A DNA stretch of 8,762 nucleotides, taken from NCBI GenBank assembly GCA_964484045.1, contig CAZAEP010000105.1:1-8762 (forward strand), given 5' to 3'. A program made the position numbers and the translations under genes. The DNA is from J134 sp964484045 (lineage in GTDB: Bacteria; Pseudomonadota; Alphaproteobacteria; Sphingomonadales; Rhodothalassiaceae). The notes under the pieces are model-generated. The model made no database searches. It was not told the origin of the DNA and saw only the letters and a list, made by a program, of their open reading frames with translations. Positions 5,976 to 8,762 of the stretch are shown here, piece after piece. Position 1 is the first letter of the stretch; every line of letters begins with the position of its first letter.

Positions 5976-6524
5976 TTGCCCGACCGCCGCTGGATCTGCG
6001 TCGCCGCGATCTCCGGCGCCCAAGGGCTCAGGGGCGCCGTGCGTGTCCTGCCTTTCACCACGGAGCCGCAGGCGCTCGAACGCTTTGCGGCGCTGCATCT
6101 CGGCGAAGGAGGGCCAACCGTCTCCCTGCGTCTCGAGCGCCCGCTCAAACGGGGCTGGGTGGCACGGCTTGCGGGCATCGACACGCGCGAGGCGGCCGAG
6201 GGACTCAAGGGCAGAAAGCTCTTCGTGCCGCGTGAAGCGCTCGGCGATACGGCCGACGAGGACAGCTACTTTTGCGTCGACCTCGTCGGCCTTGACGTGC
6301 ACGACCCCGGGGGCGGGCCGTTGGGCCGCATCGCCGATGTCCCGGACTACGGCGCCGGATCGCTCGTCGAGATCGCGCTCGCGGAACCGGTCGCGGGATT
6401 CGGCAAGACCGTGCTCGTGCCTTTCACGCGCGACTATGTGCCGGAGATCGACCTTGCGGCCGGCCGTGCGGTGGTCGATCTTGCGGCCTGGCTCGACCGG
6501 CAGGCGGAAAGCAAGGCGCGATGA
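5976..6524 (+). CDS. rimM: 16S rRNA processing/maturation factor RimM
   Basis: RimM assists assembly of the 30S head domain and 16S maturation, in the cytoplasm. The 182-residue protein has the two beta-barrel domains of the family. The N-terminal domain opens with ICVAAISGAQGLRGAVRV (7-24), and a PRC-barrel starts near EDSYFCVDLVGLDV (95-108) and includes DYGAGSLVEI (124-133) and LVPFTRDYVPEID (147-159). The start is a TTG only 3 bases after the rpsP stop, with a perfect GGAGG 8 bases upstream; no ATG precedes the conserved region. The rare start codon may keep RimM output below that of the ribosomal proteins, which is inference. The gene ends in an ATGA overlap with trmD. Confidence 0.96.
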   Translation: MPDRRWICVAAISGAQGLRGAVRVLPFTTEPQALERFAALHLGEGGPTVSLRLERPLKRGWVARLAGIDTREAAEGLKGRKLFVPREALGDTADEDSYFCVDLVGLDVHDPGGGPLGRIADVPDYGAGSLVEIALAEPVAGFGKTVLVPFTRDYVPEIDLAAGRAVVDLAAWLDRQAESKAR

Positions 6525-7246
6525 GCTTCACGGCGCAGATTCTGACCCTCTTTCCCGAGATGTTTCCCGGTCCGCTCGGGCATTCGCTGGCGGGAAAAGC
6601 GCTTGATAAGGGCATCTGGCGCATCGAAACACTGGACATTCGCGATTTTGCATATAATAAGCATCGCTCCGTCGATGACACGCCGGCGGGCGGCGGACCG
6701 GGGATGGTCATTCGTTGCGACGTGGCGGCGGCGGCGATCGATGCGGCGCGGAGCCGGGCGGCCTCCGGGTGGCCTCTCATCTACCCGAGTCCGCGCGGCC
6801 GTCGTTTCGATCAGGCCATGGCCCGGGCCTGGGCCGCGGCCGGCGGAGTGACGGTGTTTTGCGGGCGTTTCGAGGGACTCGACGAGCGGGTCATCGAGGC
6901 GCGCGGACTGGAAGAGGTCAGTCTCGGCGACTTCGTCCTCTCGGGCGGCGAGCCTGCGGCGATGGCGATGCTCGATGCCGTGGTGCGGCTCCTGCCCGGG
7001 GTGGCGGGAAAGGCCGAGAGTCTGAGCGAGGAGAGTTTCGAACGGGGCCTTCTGGAGTACCCGCACTATACGCGCCCACAGATGTGGGAGGGGCGCGCGA
7101 TACCGCAGGTGCTGCTCTCGGGCCACCACGACAGGATCGCCCGATGGCGACGCGAGAAGGCGGAAGAACTGACCCGCTTACGTCGGCCGGACCTGTGGTC
7201 GACCTATGAGCGCGGCGGTCAAGACAAGAAAGGTGACGGACCATGA
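6521..7246 (+). CDS. trmD: tRNA (guanine(37)-N(1))-methyltransferase TrmD
   Basis: TrmD makes m1G37 in tRNAs reading CNN and some other codons, using SAM, and prevents +1 frameshifting. The 241-residue SPOUT enzyme shows ILTLFPEMF (7-15), KHRSVDDTPAGGGPGM (47-62), the knot segment FCGRFEGLDERVIEA (113-127), SLGDFVLSGGE (134-144) and GLLEYPHYTRP (176-186). Aligned by eye to E. coli TrmD, Arg156 corresponds to catalytic Arg154, but the position of catalytic Asp169 is Glu171 (SEESF instead of TEDSF). The C-terminal domain ends in a short hydrophilic tail, giving a protein somewhat shorter than the 255-residue E. coli enzyme. The ATG at 6521 overlaps the rimM stop by 4 bases and has AAGG (6513-6516) upstream; the 3' end overlaps rplS by 4 bases. 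Both overlaps suggest translational coupling. Confidence 0.97.
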   Translation: MSFTAQILTLFPEMFPGPLGHSLAGKALDKGIWRIETLDIRDFAYNKHRSVDDTPAGGGPGMVIRCDVAAAAIDAARSRAASGWPLIYPSPRGRRFDQAMARAWAAAGGVTVFCGRFEGLDERVIEARGLEEVSLGDFVLSGGEPAAMAMLDAVVRLLPGVAGKAESLSEESFERGLLEYPHYTRPQMWEGRAIPQVLLSGHHDRIARWRREKAEELTRLRRPDLWSTYERGGQDKKGDGP

Positions 7247-7680
7247 ACATCATCGAGAAGCTGGAGCAGGCGGAGATCGAGAAGCTCACCGCCGAAAAGT
7301 CGATCCCGGATTTCCGGCCGGGCGACACGATCAAGGTCATGGTCAAGGTGGTCGAGGGCGAACGCGAGCGCCTGCAGCCCTTCGAGGGCCTGTGCATCGC
7401 CCGCAAGGGCGGCGGCATCAACGCCTCCTTCACCCTGCGCAAGATCTCCTTCGGCGAGGGCGTGGAACGCGTGTTCCCGCTCTATTCGCCGTCGCTCGCC
7501 TCGATTGAGGTCGTCCGCCGCGGTCGCGTGAGGCGGGCCAAGCTCTATTATCTGCGCGGCCGCACCGGCAAGGCGGCGCGCATTCCGGAGCGACAGGACC
7601 ATCGCGCCCGGGCGAAGAAGAAGGCCAGGACCGCCGGAACCACGGCCGACAAACCGGAGGCCGCCGGCAAGGAGAGCTGA
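7243..7680 (+). CDS. rplS: 50S ribosomal protein L19
   Basis: L19 sits at the 30S-50S interface. The 145-residue protein has the family signatures FRPGDTIKV (24-32), RLQPFEGLCIARKGGG (43-58), FTLRKISFGEGVERVFPLYSP (63-83) and RRGRVRRAKLYYLRGRTGKAARI (92-114). Residues from about 115 form a Lys/Ala-rich extension beyond the approximately 115-residue E. coli protein. The ATG overlaps the trmD stop (ATGA, 7243-7246), with AAAGG (7229-7233) 9 bases upstream. It is the last gene of the operon: a hairpin with a short T-rich tail follows 27 bases after the stop. Confidence 0.97.
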   Translation: MNIIEKLEQAEIEKLTAEKSIPDFRPGDTIKVMVKVVEGERERLQPFEGLCIARKGGGINASFTLRKISFGEGVERVFPLYSPSLASIEVVRRGRVRRAKLYYLRGRTGKAARIPERQDHRARAKKKARTAGTTADKPEAAGKES

Positions 7681-7698
7681 TCGCGAACGTGATCGCGA
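7678..7698. repeat. Tandem 9-bp repeat at the rplS stop codon
   Basis: TGATCGCGA occurs at 7678-7686, where its TGA is the rplS stop, and again at 7690-7698, a 12-bp period. TCGCGA is self-complementary, so the two copies (7681-7686 and 7693-7698) can also form a 6-bp hairpin with a 6-base loop. It may be an mRNA 3'-end structure or chance in GC-rich DNA. Confidence 0.55.
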
Positions 7699-7706
7699 CT
7701 CCGAGC

Positions 7707-7738
7707 AGGGCGGCCCGAGACATCGCGCCGCCCTTTCT
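7707..7738 (+). terminator. Probable intrinsic terminator after rplS
   Basis: AGGGCGGC (7707-7714) pairs perfectly with GCCGCCCT (7727-7734) around a 12-base loop, and the T-rich TTTCT follows from 7734. The T-tract is short, so termination may be partial, with some read-through into asd. The position at the end of the ribosomal operon supports the call. Confidence 0.55.
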
Positions 7739-7740
7739 CA

Positions 7741-7767
7741 TGAACGACAGCCCGCATTGAACGACAG
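7741..7767. repeat. 10-bp direct repeat upstream of asd
   Basis: TGAACGACAG occurs at 7741-7750 and 7758-7767, a 17-bp period, between the terminator and the asd start. The second copy runs into AGGAA (7766-7770), the best ribosome-site candidate for asd. It could be a regulator half-site pair or a small local duplication. Confidence 0.6.
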
Positions 7768-7780
7768 GAACCCTGGAACG

Positions 7781-8762
7781 ATGAGCTATCATGTCGCCGT
7801 TGTCGGAGCGACCGGCCTTGTCGGGCAGGAAATGCTCACCATCCTTGCCGAACGCACCTTTCCGGTGCGCGCCGTGACCGCGCTCGCCTCGCGCAAATCG
7901 CTCGGCCAGGAGGTGCATTTCGGGGATCGCACGCTCAAGGTCAAGGCCCTCGACACGTTCGATTTTTCGGACGTCGACATCGCCTTCTTCTCCGCCGGCG
8001 GCAGCGTGTCCGCCGAATATGCGCCGAAGGCGGCGGCGGCCGGTGCCGTCGTGATCGACAATTCCTCGCACTTCCGCACGGACCCCGAGGTGCCGCTCGT
8101 CGTGCCCGAGGTGAACCCGCAGGCGCTCGCCGACTACAGGAAGAGGAACATCATCGCCAATCCCAATTGCTCAACGGCACAGCTCGTCGTGGCCCTCAAG
8201 CCGCTGCATGACGTCGCCCGTATCCGTCGCGTCGTGGTGGCCACCTATCAGGCGGTCTCGGGCGCCGGCAACGCGGCGTCGGACGAGCTCTTCCGGCAGA
8301 CCCGGGCGATCTATGTCAACGACCCCATCGAGCCGGAGACCTTCACCAAGCAGATCGCGTTCAACGTCATCCCCCATATCGACCGCTTCCTCGCCGACGG
8401 CGAAACGCGGGAGGAATGGAAGATGGTGGTGGAAACGAAGAAGATCCTCGACCCCGGGATCGAGCTCGTCGCCACCTGCGTGCGGGTGCCGGTCTTCGTC
8501 GGTCATTCCGAAGCCGTGGTCATCGAGTTCGCGCGCGAGATCACGCCCGGCGCGGCCCGCAAGCTCCTGCGCGAGGCCCCGGGCTGCCTCGTGATCGACA
8601 AGCGCGAGGACGGCGGCTATGTGACGCCGGTCGAGTGCGCCGGCGAATACGCGACCTACGTCTCGCGCATCCGGCGCGACCCCACCGTGCCGCACGGACT
8701 CGCCATGTGGGTGGTCTCGGACAATCTGAGGAAGGGCGCGGCCTTGAATGCCGTGCAGATCG
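7781..8762 (+). CDS. asd: Aspartate-semialdehyde dehydrogenase (3' end beyond window)
   Basis: Asd reduces aspartyl-4-phosphate to aspartate semialdehyde with NADPH, the branch point to lysine/DAP, threonine and methionine. The 327 complete codons visible include the NADP-binding GATGLVG (9-15), Arg99 in NSSHFRTDPEVPLVVPEVN (94-112), the catalytic Cys130 in IANPNCSTAQLV, YQAVSGAGN (156-164), VIPHID (196-201), and RVPVFVGHSEAVVIEF (235-250) with the probable acid/base His241. The frame is open to the last base, in WVVSDNLRKGAALNAVQI, which lies close to the C-terminus; compared with a usual 340-345 residues only about 15-20 codons are missing. The ATG at 7781 starts directly at the Rossmann beta-strand. 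AGGAA (7766-7770) is 10 bases upstream, a modest ribosome site. It is separated from rplS by 100 bases containing a probable terminator, so it likely has its own promoter, although I see no convincing one. Confidence 0.97.
   Translation, partial: MSYHVAVVGATGLVGQEMLTILAERTFPVRAVTALASRKSLGQEVHFGDRTLKVKALDTFDFSDVDIAFFSAGGSVSAEYAPKAAAAGAVVIDNSSHFRTDPEVPLVVPEVNPQALADYRKRNIIANPNCSTAQLVVALKPLHDVARIRRVVVATYQAVSGAGNAASDELFRQTRAIYVNDPIEPETFTKQIAFNVIPHIDRFLADGETREEWKMVVETKKILDPGIELVATCVRVPVFVGHSEAVVIEFAREITPGAARKLLREAPGCLVIDKREDGGYVTPVECAGEYATYVSRIRRDPTVPHGLAMWVVSDNLRKGAALNAVQI

Noticed and set aside
5599..6606. 335-codon plus-strand frame across rpsP and rimM
   Set aside because: Arg/Ser-rich out-of-frame reading that spans two genes with solid homology in other frames.
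6633..6658. TATAAT (6653-6658) with TGGACA upstream inside trmD
   Set aside because: The -10 hexamer is perfect, but the spacer is only 14 bases and the AT-rich codons encode the conserved FAYNK segment, so an internal promoter is not supported.
7740..7760. Six-codon ORF (MNDSPH) before asd as a leader peptide
   Set aside because: It has no Lys, Thr or Met control codons beyond the start, no ribosome site, and partly overlaps the terminator tail.
7681..7780. Lysine riboswitch upstream of asd
   Set aside because: The spacer is only 100 bases and already holds the terminator; a lysine riboswitch aptamer is larger and its core motifs were not seen.

Overview
This window is a high-GC (clearly above 60 %) chromosomal segment that looks like an alphaproteobacterial core-genome region. 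The evidence is the gene order (ftsY, mtaB and dapF on one strand, ffh-rpsP-rimM-trmD-rplS on the other), the protein sequences themselves, and near-complete coding density with 4-base ATGA overlaps. I see no insertion sequence, phage gene, CRISPR array, tRNA or rRNA, and no base-composition break that would suggest recent transfer.

Layout. A divergent control region (3804-4065) separates two gene clusters. Leftwards on the minus strand are a DASS/SLC13-type sodium:anion symporter (2325-3803, GTG start), dapF (1421-2284), mtaB (126-1424) and the first 41 codons of ftsY (1-123, running off the window). Rightwards on the plus strand are ffh (4066-5544), rpsP (5592-5972), rimM (5976-6524, TTG start), trmD (6521-7246), rplS (7243-7680), a probable intrinsic terminator (7707-7738), and asd (7781 to beyond the window end).

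How the genes work together. The plus-strand cluster is the classic trmD operon (S16, the 16S maturation factor RimM, the m1G37 tRNA methyltransferase TrmD, L19) preceded by the SRP GTPase Ffh. The minus-strand cluster carries the SRP receptor FtsY, the tRNA-37 methylthiotransferase MtaB, and DapF of the diaminopimelate/lysine pathway. Asd, at the far right, acts earlier in that same pathway. Each side of the divergent region therefore holds one SRP GTPase, one tRNA position-37 modifier and one DAP-pathway enzyme.

What is unusual. I did not find a hidden new system in the protein-coding part; the genes are conserved housekeeping genes plus one transporter. The signals most worth checking are non-coding or structural: a roughly 150-nt ffh leader with three consecutive inverted repeats, a possible alternative pairing and a 14-bp perfect palindrome close to a start codon with a weak ribosome site; a 22-bp perfect palindrome and an 18-bp in-frame repeat in the Gly/Pro/Met tail of ffh; a Glu at the catalytic Asp position of TrmD; and a repeat-rich 100-bp spacer between rplS and asd.
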